The position numbers and the translations under genes were made by a program. A stretch of 14,959 bases of DNA, taken from contig SXQV01000054.1 in the NCBI GenBank assembly GCA_005792805.1, positions 1-14,959 on the forward strand. The letters are read 5' to 3'. A model generated the notes under the pieces. That model was not told the origin of the DNA, did no database searches, and saw only the letters and a program-made list of their open reading frames with translations. Below are positions 7,486 to 14,558 of this stretch, in pieces (within the stretch, counting starts at the first letter, position 1; each line of letters starts with the position of its first letter). This stretch comes from Methylococcaceae bacterium (GTDB lineage Bacteria; Pseudomonadota; Gammaproteobacteria; Methylococcales; Methylococcaceae).

Positions 7486-8388
7486 TCACCGTCTCTCGGG
7501 TTTGCGCTGATGCTGCGCCTGTTTTGCGCGGCCCGTCGATGATTTTTTTGGCGATGATTTAGCTGTGTGTGTGCTGTCCGCTTCAGGGATTAGGTCAACC
7601 AACTTGAGCAAATAATTTACCTGCTCCTGCGGTAATTCCATGAAAGTTCGTGCCCGGAGCCTTGGAGGCAAATCGATATTAGCGAAACGAACCCGGATAA
7701 GCCGGCTAACCGTAACACCCTGAGAATCCCACAGACGCCTGACAATACGATTACGGCCTTCACGTAACATGACATGGAACCAGCGATTAGCTCCCTCACC
7801 ACCCGCCGCCGTAATCGTATCGAATCGTGCCGGCCCGTCTTCCAACTCAACCCCCTTACTTAGGCGGTCCAACACTTTGTCTTCGATATTCCCGAGAACC
7901 CGGACGGCATATTCCCGCGGGATCTCCTGCGATGGATGCATCAATCGATTTGCCAACTCTCCGTTGGTGGTCACCATCAATAGCCCTTGCGTATTGATAT
8001 CCAATCGGCCTATGGCAATCCAGCGACCGCGTGTCGGACGAGGCAATTGTGTAAAGATCACCGGCCGGCCTTCAGGATCACGGCGAGTCACCACCTCACC
8101 AATCGGCTTGTGGTAAAGCAGAACGCGGGTTGGCTCCCCGGTTCTGTTATCAAGATCAATAGCACGACCATTGACAGTGACCCGATCACCAGCATGGTAC
8201 CGGTCTCCCAGCTTTGCATACGTGCCGTTGAGTGTGATTCGGCCATTGCGTATCCATTCCTCTATCTCACGACGGGAAGCCAGGCCAATGCGGGCCAACA
8301 CCTTTTGCAGGCGTTCACCAGAATCGTCAGTCGCCGTCGAGGATGTGGCTACTGTCCTCGGCTTGTCGGAGCTATTCGGATTCCGCAT
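7486..8388 (-). CDS. rluB: 23S rRNA pseudouridine(2605) synthase
   Basis: RluB belongs to the RsuA/RluB/RluE/RluF family and makes pseudouridine at position 2605 of 23S rRNA. The 300-residue product has a disordered N-terminus (1-24), an S4 RNA-binding domain (about 25-85, with ERLQKVLARIGLASRRE) and the catalytic domain with Asp130 in GRLDINTQGLL. The RNRIVRRLWD stretch lies further on. A Lys/Arg/Ser-rich basic tail of about 30 residues closes the protein, as is common in RluB. The choice of RluB over RsuA or RluF rests on this tail and on the classic scpA-scpB-rluB order. The ATG at 8388 lies inside scpB, overlapping its end by 17 bases, which implies translational coupling. It is the last gene of the leftward cluster. 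Confidence 0.92.
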   Translation of the reverse strand: MRNPNSSDKPRTVATSSTATDDSGERLQKVLARIGLASRREIEEWIRNGRITLNGTYAKLGDRYHAGDRVTVNGRAIDLDNRTGEPTRVLLYHKPIGEVVTRRDPEGRPVIFTQLPRPTRGRWIAIGRLDINTQGLLMVTTNGELANRLMHPSQEIPREYAVRVLGNIEDKVLDRLSKGVELEDGPARFDTITAAGGEGANRWFHVMLREGRNRIVRRLWDSQGVTVSRLIRVRFANIDLPPRLRARTFMELPQEQVNYLLKLVDLIPEADSTHTAKSSPKKSSTGRAKQAQHQRKPERR

Positions 8389-8977
8389 GTTCTATTCCGT
8401 TGGTTTCAGTGTCTGAATCTTGTAGGACAATTTGCGGAAGGGTTTCCGTGACGTCCAGTATCTCGATGAATTCCTGTAGCGGGGGCAACTCCGACAAACT
8501 GGTGAGGTTGAAGTAATCCAAGAAATGTCGCGTGGTGGCGAACAACGCCGGTCGCCCCGGAACGTCCTTGTGTCCCACAATATGAACCCAGTCTCGCTCC
8601 AGCATTGTTTTTATAATGCCGGAACTCACGGCCACGCCACGAATATCTTCGATCTCACCCCGCGTTGCGGGTTGTCGATAGGCAATAATGGCAAGCGTCT
8701 CCAGAAACGCACGGGAGTAGCGGCCCGGACGCTCCTCGAAAAGCCGGGAAACCCATGGTGAAAAGGCTTCCCTGACCTGAAAGCGGTAGCCACTCGCCAC
8801 CCGTTTGAGCTCCAAGGGGCGATGATGCTCAAAGTCGACCCGTATCTCGTCCAGCGCCTGCTCCAGATCAGCAGAAGATGGCCGTTCAGACTCGTCAAAC
8901 AGACCGGCAAACTCCTCAAGCTCAACGGGTCGACCTGCCGCCATCATGGCAGCTTCCAGAATTTGCTTGAGTTCCAT
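8372..8977 (-). CDS. scpB: Segregation and condensation protein B
   Basis: ScpB forms dimers of winged-helix domains that bind the kleisin ScpA in the SMC-ScpAB condensin complex and help organise and segregate the chromosome. The 201-residue product has the usual two winged-helix halves: the first near 1-80 (LKQILEAAMMAAGRPV, then LKRVASGYRFQVR), the second from about 88, with FLETLAIIAYRQPATRGEIEDIRGV, a hallmark of the family. It ends with an acidic tail. The ATG at 8977 lies two bases after the scpA stop (TGA-TC-ATG), so translation is probably coupled. No smc gene is visible in this window; the partner must be encoded elsewhere. Confidence 0.95.
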   Translation of the reverse strand: MELKQILEAAMMAAGRPVELEEFAGLFDESERPSSADLEQALDEIRVDFEHHRPLELKRVASGYRFQVREAFSPWVSRLFEERPGRYSRAFLETLAIIAYRQPATRGEIEDIRGVAVSSGIIKTMLERDWVHIVGHKDVPGRPALFATTRHFLDYFNLTSLSELPPLQEFIEILDVTETLPQIVLQDSDTETNGIEHAESE

Positions 8978-8979
8978 GA

Positions 8980-9822
8980 TCAGTGAGTCAGGATCGCGAG
9001 AGGCCTAACCTGAAGCAGTCCCAGCGGTTCTTCCTGAAGGATCTCGATAATCCGCTCTTTGCTCATTTCCAGAATGGCCAGAAGAGAAACGACAGCCCCA
9101 GCTCGCCCTTCCTTGAGTTCAAACAGAGCGGAGAACGGCAGGAGTGACTGTGTCTGAAGTTTTGTCAGTATGCTCGACATGCGCTCGCGTACCGAGAGCG
9201 GTTCCCGATGAATTTGATGGTGCGTGTGCCGCTCTACACGCCTTAGCACGTCCTGAAAGGCGAGCAAAACATCGCGCAGATCAACGTCTGGATAGATCTT
9301 GTTGACAGTTATCGCGCTGATATCGGCAGAGACTTCATGTACGTCGCGTTCACACCTTGTCAACTCGTCCAGTTCATGAGCCGCCGTCTTGAAGCGTTCA
9401 TATTCCTGAAGCCGGCGAATCAACTCCGCACGCGGGTCGTCCTCTTCCTGACTGGTCTCGGCGGGACGCGGCAGGAGCAGTCTTGACTTGATCTCGGTCA
9501 GGATCGCTGCCATCAAGAGGTACTCAGCCGCCAACTCCATTTTCAGCTCGCCCATCATTTCGATGTAGGCAATGTACTGACGGGTGATGTCGGCTACCGG
9601 AATATCGAGGATGGAAAACCCCTGTCGTCGGATCAAATAAAGCAGCAAATCCAGAGGCCCTTCGAAGGTTTCAAGAAAAACCTCCAGTGCATCGGGTGGA
9701 ATATACAGGTCATCCGGAAGATCATGAACCGGCGTCCCCATGACCTTTGCCAGAGGGGTATGTTCTATCGTGTATTCCTTCGCCCTACCCTCTGACTCCG
9801 ACCACTCAACAGTGGTACTCAT
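8980..9822 (-). CDS. scpA: Segregation and condensation protein A (kleisin)
   Basis: ScpA is the kleisin subunit that bridges the SMC heads and recruits ScpB. The product is 280 residues from the ATG at 9822. After a variable N-terminus of about 45 residues comes the family signature FEGPLDLLLYLIRRQGFSILDIPVADITRQY (a longer motif, at about residues 52-82), then the AAEYLLMAAILTEIKSRLLLPRP helix region. The C-terminal winged-helix part (about 210-280) contains FSALFELKEGRAGAVVSLLAILEM. I chose the ATG at 9822, whose first base is the last base of the upstream stop (TGATG), over a TTG one codon earlier at 9825. Both are coupled to the protease gene. The N-terminus is somewhat longer than in Bacillus ScpA, as is usual in proteobacteria. 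Confidence 0.93.
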   Translation of the reverse strand: MSTTVEWSESEGRAKEYTIEHTPLAKVMGTPVHDLPDDLYIPPDALEVFLETFEGPLDLLLYLIRRQGFSILDIPVADITRQYIAYIEMMGELKMELAAEYLLMAAILTEIKSRLLLPRPAETSQEEDDPRAELIRRLQEYERFKTAAHELDELTRCERDVHEVSADISAITVNKIYPDVDLRDVLLAFQDVLRRVERHTHHQIHREPLSVRERMSSILTKLQTQSLLPFSALFELKEGRAGAVVSLLAILEMSKERIIEILQEEPLGLLQVRPLAILTH

Positions 9823-10475
9823 CAAAGCCCAGCAATAGCCATCAGGAGACCGCGTACTAAATGCATAGGTGGGCTCATGAATACGCCGAGAACGCCGGTA
9901 AACATCAAACCCAGCAGAATAAAAAATCCGTAGGGTTCAACCCGTGACAGCTTATCCGCCATCTCGTAAGGGAGAATTCCTACCAAAAGACGACCCCCAT
10001 CAAGCGGGGGTATCGGTATGAGATTGACTACGGCCAACATGGCATTGAAAAGGATGCCTATCATGCTCATCAGGAGCAGCGGCTCGCCATAAGGGCTGCC
10101 GTCTGGCAGAAAACCGGCACTGCGGGTGACTAATGCCCAAAAAATACCCATGAGAATATTTGATATGGGTCCCGCGATGGCAACCAGCGCCATATCCCGG
10201 CGTGGATTACGCAAGCGGCCAAAATCGACGGGTACCGGTTTGGCCCAGCCAAACATGAAACCCGTTTTCATGGCCAACATCATTCCAGGAATGAGAATGG
10301 TGCCAATCAGGTCGATATGGTGCAGCGGATTGATGGACAGCCGTCCCAAACGTTCGGCGGTATCGTCGCCCAGTTTTTGTGCGGCCCACCCGTGCGCGAC
10401 TTCATGAAGGGTGATTGCGAATAAAACGGGCACAATACCCGCTATCACTAACTGTTCTACAGAATATTGATCCAT
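9822..10475 (-). CDS. Site-2 protease family (M50) membrane metalloprotease
   Basis: A 217-residue polytopic membrane protein of the compact S2P/M50 type, with no PDZ or CBS domain. The zinc motif HEVAH is at residues 24-28 inside the first membrane helix. The third ligand is Asp159 in NLIPIPPLDGGR (151-162). Further hydrophobic segments lie near 56-78, 95-117, 134-155 and 180-205. Substrates of this small subfamily are largely unknown; it should not be equated with RseP, which is longer and has PDZ domains. It lies between yciO and scpA, a conserved neighbourhood in many gammaproteobacteria, and its stop overlaps the scpA start. No strong ribosome site precedes the ATG at 10475, 18 bases after the yciO stop. 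Confidence 0.88.
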   Translation of the reverse strand: MDQYSVEQLVIAGIVPVLFAITLHEVAHGWAAQKLGDDTAERLGRLSINPLHHIDLIGTILIPGMMLAMKTGFMFGWAKPVPVDFGRLRNPRRDMALVAIAGPISNILMGIFWALVTRSAGFLPDGSPYGEPLLLMSMIGILFNAMLAVVNLIPIPPLDGGRLLVGILPYEMADKLSRVEPYGFFILLGLMFTGVLGVFMSPPMHLVRGLLMAIAGL

Positions 10476-10493
10476 GGGAATTTCGAGTGGGGG

Positions 10494-11114
10494 TTAAAGC
10501 AATGATTCCGCGATGCCTTTGCCCTGGCGGATGACTTCAGGAGAGTCTCCAGTAAAACCAATGATGGTGGTGGGCTCATAAGCCACCACACCGGCATCAA
10601 TAATCAAATCCACCTCTTTTTCGAGACGATCACGTATATCCTCAGGATCGGTCATGGCCCCTTCTTCCCCCGGCATGATCAGTGTGGAACTGAATAACGG
10701 TTCCGCCAGTTCGGTCACGATAGCATCGGTGATGGGATCGTCAGGTAGCCGAATGCCGACAGTTTTACGCTTCACGTGCTGCAGTCGCTTGGGGGTTTCC
10801 TTCGTCGCCTCCAGAATGAACGTGAAGGGACCGGGTGTCAGCGACTTGATCAGCCTGAAGCCCTCATTGTTCATCTTCGCGAAGGTCGAAATCTGGGAGA
10901 TATCGATACAGACCAGGGTGAAGTTATGGTCTTCTTCTAGGCGTCGAATTTTGCGTATCCTCTCAAGCCCTTCCCGATTGTCCATGCGGCAGCCCAGCGC
11001 ATAGGAAGAATCAGTCGGATAGACGATCACACCCCCTTTACAAAGAATTTCTACGCACCGCTTGACCAAGCGAGGCTGTGGGTCTTGCGGGTGAATCTGA
11101 AAAAACTGTGACAT
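10494..11114 (-). CDS. yciO: YciO, Sua5/YrdC family protein
   Basis: The 206-residue product is a single YrdC-fold domain with the RNA/nucleotide-binding surface motifs KGGVIVYPTDSSYALGC (about 27-43), RKIRRLEEDHNFTL (about 54-67), TPGPFTFILEA (about 91-101) and KRKTVGIRLPDDP (about 114-126). YrdC/TsaC makes threonylcarbamoyl-AMP for t6A tRNA modification. YciO is a paralogue of the same length whose role is less clear, and the PTDSSYALGC and KRKTVGIR forms favour YciO here. It lies directly after tsaB, another t6A gene, which makes a link to that pathway tempting. The ATG at 11114 has no Shine-Dalgarno sequence, but a good promoter ends only 11 bases upstream (see separate entry). PHP-domain rnm, often upstream of yciO, is absent. 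Confidence 0.9.
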   Translation of the reverse strand: MSQFFQIHPQDPQPRLVKRCVEILCKGGVIVYPTDSSYALGCRMDNREGLERIRKIRRLEEDHNFTLVCIDISQISTFAKMNNEGFRLIKSLTPGPFTFILEATKETPKRLQHVKRKTVGIRLPDDPITDAIVTELAEPLFSSTLIMPGEEGAMTDPEDIRDRLEKEVDLIIDAGVVAYEPTTIIGFTGDSPEVIRQGKGIAESLL

Positions 11115-11125
11115 GGCAGCATTCT

Positions 11126-11154
11126 ACTATATGAGCCCGGCAGACAATCGACAA
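11126..11154 (-). promoter_or_regulatory. Internal promoter upstream of yciO
   Basis: On the minus strand TTGTCG (11154-11149) and TATAGT (11131-11126, five of six -10 matches) are separated by exactly 17 bases. The -35 begins just after the tsaB stop codon. Transcription would begin about seven bases beyond the -10, only some four to six bases before the yciO ATG, which fits that gene's lack of a Shine-Dalgarno sequence and suggests a nearly leaderless mRNA. Confidence 0.55.
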
Positions 11155-11157
11155 AAG

Positions 11158-11847
11158 CTACGGACAACCACCGGGCTTTCTTGCCACATTGTCCCGCAGA
11201 TAAACCGGCAGCGCCTGTTCGACAGACAAACCACCCCTACGCTCAAAGACGGGCGCAGCCAATTGGGCAATCGCACCGGCTCTGGGAAACCGGTCCGGCA
11301 AGATGTTGATGAGCCCCTCTCCTACCCGCTCGATCAGTACATCCCGGTAGGTCGTCCAACCACTCCCTGTGCCGACGCCCAACCCGCCCAGCAGGCCCTG
11401 TACATCGCTGGCTGACTTGACGATTTCCTCACCCATCAGACGCACTCCACACTCCGGGTCCCTTACATACACGCCCCAGTAGACCTCGTTCATTCTGGCG
11501 TCAATACAGGCGTAGGCAAGATCCACTCTGCCGGAATCCATGGCATCCAGGGATAGGGCGGCCAAAGTCGAGACAGGGACAACCGGCAAATCCAAGCCCA
11601 AAGCAATCCCCTGGGTAACCCCTGCGGCGATACGAACACCAGTGAATGATCCCGGACCGCAACCGAAGGCAACTGCGTCCAGGTCACCGGCATCCAATCC
11701 CGATTCCTCCAGGAGTCCTTCGATCATGGGGAGAATAAGCCGATTATGTTCACGCGGAGCGTGCTCGTAGCGTTCGAAAAGACGATCGCCAAGCAAAATG
11801 GCCGCAGAACAGGCTTCTGTAGCGGTATCAATGGCCAGCAAGTTCAA
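11158..11847 (-). CDS. tsaB: tRNA t6A biosynthesis protein TsaB, TTG start
   Basis: TsaB (YeaZ) is the scaffold that dimerises with TsaD and, with TsaE, forms the complex that puts threonylcarbamoyl on A37 of ANN-decoding tRNAs. The 229-residue product has an ASKHA fold: the phosphate-1-like LLAIDTATEACSAAI strand at 3-17, AFGCGPGSFTGVRIA near 60-74, and the YACIDARMNEVYW region near 111-123. It lacks the metal site of TsaD, as expected. The start is TTG (11847-11845), overlapping the yoaA stop as TTGA. It has a GAGG at 11858-11855, seven bases upstream, and gives exactly the canonical N-terminus, so the rare start codon looks real. Translation is coupled to yoaA, also its neighbour in E. coli. 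Confidence 0.94.
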   Translation of the reverse strand: MNLLAIDTATEACSAAILLGDRLFERYEHAPREHNRLILPMIEGLLEESGLDAGDLDAVAFGCGPGSFTGVRIAAGVTQGIALGLDLPVVPVSTLAALSLDAMDSGRVDLAYACIDARMNEVYWGVYVRDPECGVRLMGEEIVKSASDVQGLLGGLGVGTGSGWTTYRDVLIERVGEGLINILPDRFPRAGAIAQLAAPVFERRGGLSVEQALPVYLRDNVARKPGGCP

Positions 11848-13784
11848 GCCGATACCTCATCACCCTGTAGTACGGGCTCATGCGTAAAAAAACGCTCTAC
11901 ATCTTCAATGGATTGGCTTCTAGGCATTTCTGGAAGGCTGTTCAGAAACAGCTTGCCATAGGGCTTGCTCAGAAGCCTGGGGTCACATAGCATCAACACA
12001 CCACGGTCATTATGGTCTCGAATCAATCGCCCCACACCCTGTCTCAAGGTAATAATGGCCGAGGGGAGTTGATAGGAAGCAAAGGGATTTAGTCCACCCT
12101 GTCTGAGTTTTTCAAGCTTGGCATTGAGGACGGGGTCGGCTGGCGAAGCAAACGGCAACTTATCAATAATCACACAGGATAAACTGGGACCCGGTACATC
12201 CACCCCCTCCCAGAAGGTTGACGTACCCAATAAGACGCCACTGCTAGAGGCTTTGAATGATTCCAGCAACTGGGTTTTAGGTTGGGTACCTTGCACGAAG
12301 AGAGGATAGTCAACCGACCGTGACAACAACTCCGCCGCTTCATTTAGCGCCTGATGAGAAGTGAACAGAAAAAAAGCGCGGCCTTGGGTGACCCGTAGCA
12401 CAGGCAGGACATTGGCTATAACTGCCCCTGTATATTCGCGTGATCCAGGATCGGGTTGTTTCGGAGGCAGATAAAGCAGGCAGTGCGTGGGATAGTCAAA
12501 GGGGCTATCCCACGTTCGGCAGCGAGCCTCAAAAAGGCCTAGTTGACGAGTGAAATGCTCAAACTTACCCGCAACAGTTAACGTAGCCGAGGCAAATATC
12601 CACGCTGCCGGGGTCGTGTGGCGGAATTTGGTGAACTCATCCGCCACCGCCAGCGGGGTTCGATTGAGCGAAAAACCCCGCTTGCGGGTCTCGAACCAGC
12701 GCACATGGTTTTCGCTTTCGCCTTCAAAAAAAGCGTGAAACCGTCCTGTCAGCTCCACGCAGCGTTTATGACATGACTCAAGCCCCTTGCCGCGAACCGC
12801 GAGCGGCTTAAGCATCGTCTCCAGCGTAATGAGTTGCTCCCTAATGGCGGCAAAGGCATCGCCGACTTCGGATTGTCCCGCCACGTTATGCCAGGATTCT
12901 CGGCGGGCAGAGTCTCCCAAAGCGAATCGAGCATCATCTGTCAGCCGCTCCAGTCGTTCGGCTTCATCCAACAACTCGACCGCATCAGGTGCATCCCTTA
13001 ATCGCTCCAGCAGGATGTCATTACTTAAATCCTGTAATTGTCGGGAACTCACTGCCGTACCCAAAAACTGAGCCGCAGACTCCAGGAACTGATGTGCCTC
13101 ATCGACAATAATGGCGTCCACCTGGGGGAGTAACTCACCATACCCCTCATTTCGCAGCGTCCAGTCGGCCCAGAGCAAATGATGATTGATAACGAGAACA
13201 CCCGCCTCCCGTGCGCGATTGCGAGCCTTGATCAAGAAACAGTCACTGTATTCCGGACATTCCTGGCCCAGGCAGTTATCCACGGTCGAGGTGGCAGCAG
13301 CCCAATGAGGTGAACCTTCCGGCACATCATGCGCTTCGGAAATATCGCCGGTGAGGGTATTTTTCGCCCAACGGCGGATCGCTTCCAGTGTTCGGGCATC
13401 ACGAGCCCCCTGCCCTTGCCGAAAGCCCAAGTTATGCTTCAGCCGGTACAAACACAAATAGTTACTTCGCCCTTTGAGGAGCGCCGTTCGAATAGGTTTA
13501 TTAAGCGCACGTCGGACAACGGGCAGATCCTTACGAAACAGCTGATCCTGGAGGGTTTTTGTGGCGGTCGAAATAATCACTTTTTTTCCCGAAAGGATAG
13601 CCGGCACCAGGTAGGCCAATGTCTTGCCAGTTCCTGTGCCGGCCTCAACGACCAGGCATCCACCTTGCCCGATCGCCTCGGCAGTGGCTTTTGCCATCTC
13701 AATTTGACCCTGCCGAGGCCGAAATCCCCGTAACTCCCGCGCCAGTAGCCCATCTGGGCTAAAAACCTCAGTCAGCTGATCCAT
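11844..13784 (-). CDS. yoaA: YoaA, DinG/XPD-like Fe-S helicase
   Basis: YoaA is a superfamily 2 5'-to-3' DNA helicase with an XPD-type iron-sulphur cluster; in E. coli it pairs with the HolC subunit of DNA polymerase III to repair stalled forks. The 646-residue product is close to the E. coli length. Walker A GTGTGKT is at 49-55 and DEAH at 228-231. Four cysteines at 111, 171, 176 and 182 have the same C-x5-C-x6... spacing in the second group as the DinG Fe-S cluster. Helicase motif VI QGVGRLIR is at 582-589. YoaA is favoured over the longer DinG by length and by the tsaB neighbour. The ATG at 13784 is six bases after the lipoprotein stop, without a clear ribosome site. It overlaps tsaB by four bases. 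Confidence 0.93.
   Translation of the reverse strand: MDQLTEVFSPDGLLARELRGFRPRQGQIEMAKATAEAIGQGGCLVVEAGTGTGKTLAYLVPAILSGKKVIISTATKTLQDQLFRKDLPVVRRALNKPIRTALLKGRSNYLCLYRLKHNLGFRQGQGARDARTLEAIRRWAKNTLTGDISEAHDVPEGSPHWAAATSTVDNCLGQECPEYSDCFLIKARNRAREAGVLVINHHLLWADWTLRNEGYGELLPQVDAIIVDEAHQFLESAAQFLGTAVSSRQLQDLSNDILLERLRDAPDAVELLDEAERLERLTDDARFALGDSARRESWHNVAGQSEVGDAFAAIREQLITLETMLKPLAVRGKGLESCHKRCVELTGRFHAFFEGESENHVRWFETRKRGFSLNRTPLAVADEFTKFRHTTPAAWIFASATLTVAGKFEHFTRQLGLFEARCRTWDSPFDYPTHCLLYLPPKQPDPGSREYTGAVIANVLPVLRVTQGRAFFLFTSHQALNEAAELLSRSVDYPLFVQGTQPKTQLLESFKASSSGVLLGTSTFWEGVDVPGPSLSCVIIDKLPFASPADPVLNAKLEKLRQGGLNPFASYQLPSAIITLRQGVGRLIRDHNDRGVLMLCDPRLLSKPYGKLFLNSLPEMPRSQSIEDVERFFTHEPVLQGDEVSA
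11855..11858 (-). promoter_or_regulatory. Ribosome binding site that supports the tsaB TTG start
   Basis: GAGG lies inside the 3' end of yoaA, seven bases before the TTG. There is no nearby ATG or GTG in this frame that would keep the conserved AIDTATEA strand, so this site decides the start. Confidence 0.65.
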
Positions 13785-13790
13785 AAGAAT

Positions 13791-14558
13791 TTACTGACTG
13801 GCCCTGTCCATCGCCTCGGAAGCACCAGCGCTATCCCCTTTAAGTCGCCGGGATTTAGCAATCACATTCCAGTTGGAGCGAACCAGTTCCGCATTATTCT
13901 TTGCCAATAAATTGGACTTTTTGGCTAGGTCTTCTGCTAATCCGGGCTGCTGTTGTTTCAGGCGAACCTCGGCCAAAACATGCCACAGCTCAGGATTTTT
14001 TGGCTGTATTCGGATCGCTCGTTCGAGAGAGGCTGCCGCCTCGGCATAATTGCCGGACTTAAGATTGCCTTCGACGTCATTCTCCAGAGCCAAAACGGCC
14101 GGGGATGCTGTCATGGTGAAAATTTTTGGCTCGGGCGGGGGAGTCAGCGCCGGAGACATTGGAGAAGACGGCGCATCGATAGCCGCGACATCAAACGGTT
14201 CTGGCGAAGCGCCCATCGTCGAAGGCTCATAAGGTGCCGGTTCGGTTACATCGGCCGACTCAGGAATAGGATTCACTCCATAGGGCGAACTTGAATATCC
14301 AGGGAGGGCATTTTCCGGGTAGGTTTCGGCAGGTAACCCTTCATAAGGCGATGGTCGCATGGCGGGCCTGGCGAACTCTGGTGCCGAGTCACTGCTTGGG
14401 TGACGATCGGTCACTACTTGAGGCACGACCTGTTCTGGTGCAACGGTCTGGGCTGCTCTTTTGCCTTCATCGAGCACCGGACGAATCGGCCCGCTGCTGG
14501 TGCATGCACTCAGCGCAAAAAGTGCGCTCACCAAGGGCATGGAACTTCGTTTCATCAT
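13791..14558 (-). CDS. Predicted outer-membrane lipoprotein with C-terminal TPR-like domain
   Basis: The 255-residue product begins with a typical lipoprotein signal: basic MMKRSS, a hydrophobic stretch, and a lipobox LSAC with Cys19 as the lipidation site. Thr at +2, not Asp, predicts sorting to the outer membrane. Residues about 30-150 form a long Pro/Ser/Glu/Ala-rich linker without secondary-structure motifs. The C-terminal 100 residues look like two to three TPR helices (LKSGNYAEAAASLERAIRI, then PELWHVLAEVRLKQQ, about 160-200). The function is not known; TPR lipoproteins often scaffold envelope machines. It is first in the leftward cluster, six bases before yoaA. The ATG at 14558 is followed at once by another in-frame ATG at 14555, and neither has a visible ribosome site. 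Confidence 0.8.
   Translation of the reverse strand: MMKRSSMPLVSALFALSACTSSGPIRPVLDEGKRAAQTVAPEQVVPQVVTDRHPSSDSAPEFARPAMRPSPYEGLPAETYPENALPGYSSSPYGVNPIPESADVTEPAPYEPSTMGASPEPFDVAAIDAPSSPMSPALTPPPEPKIFTMTASPAVLALENDVEGNLKSGNYAEAAASLERAIRIQPKNPELWHVLAEVRLKQQQPGLAEDLAKKSNLLAKNNAELVRSNWNVIAKSRRLKGDSAGASEAMDRASQ

Noticed and set aside
9823..9825. TTG as the scpA start.
   Set aside because: An ATG is the very next codon and overlaps the upstream stop in the common TGATG arrangement; ATG is the better choice, though a TTG start cannot be excluded.
13953..14294. Plus-strand 113-codon frame opposite the lipoprotein gene.
   Set aside because: The lipoprotein frame has a clear signal peptide, lipobox and TPR-like end; the opposite frame has none of these.
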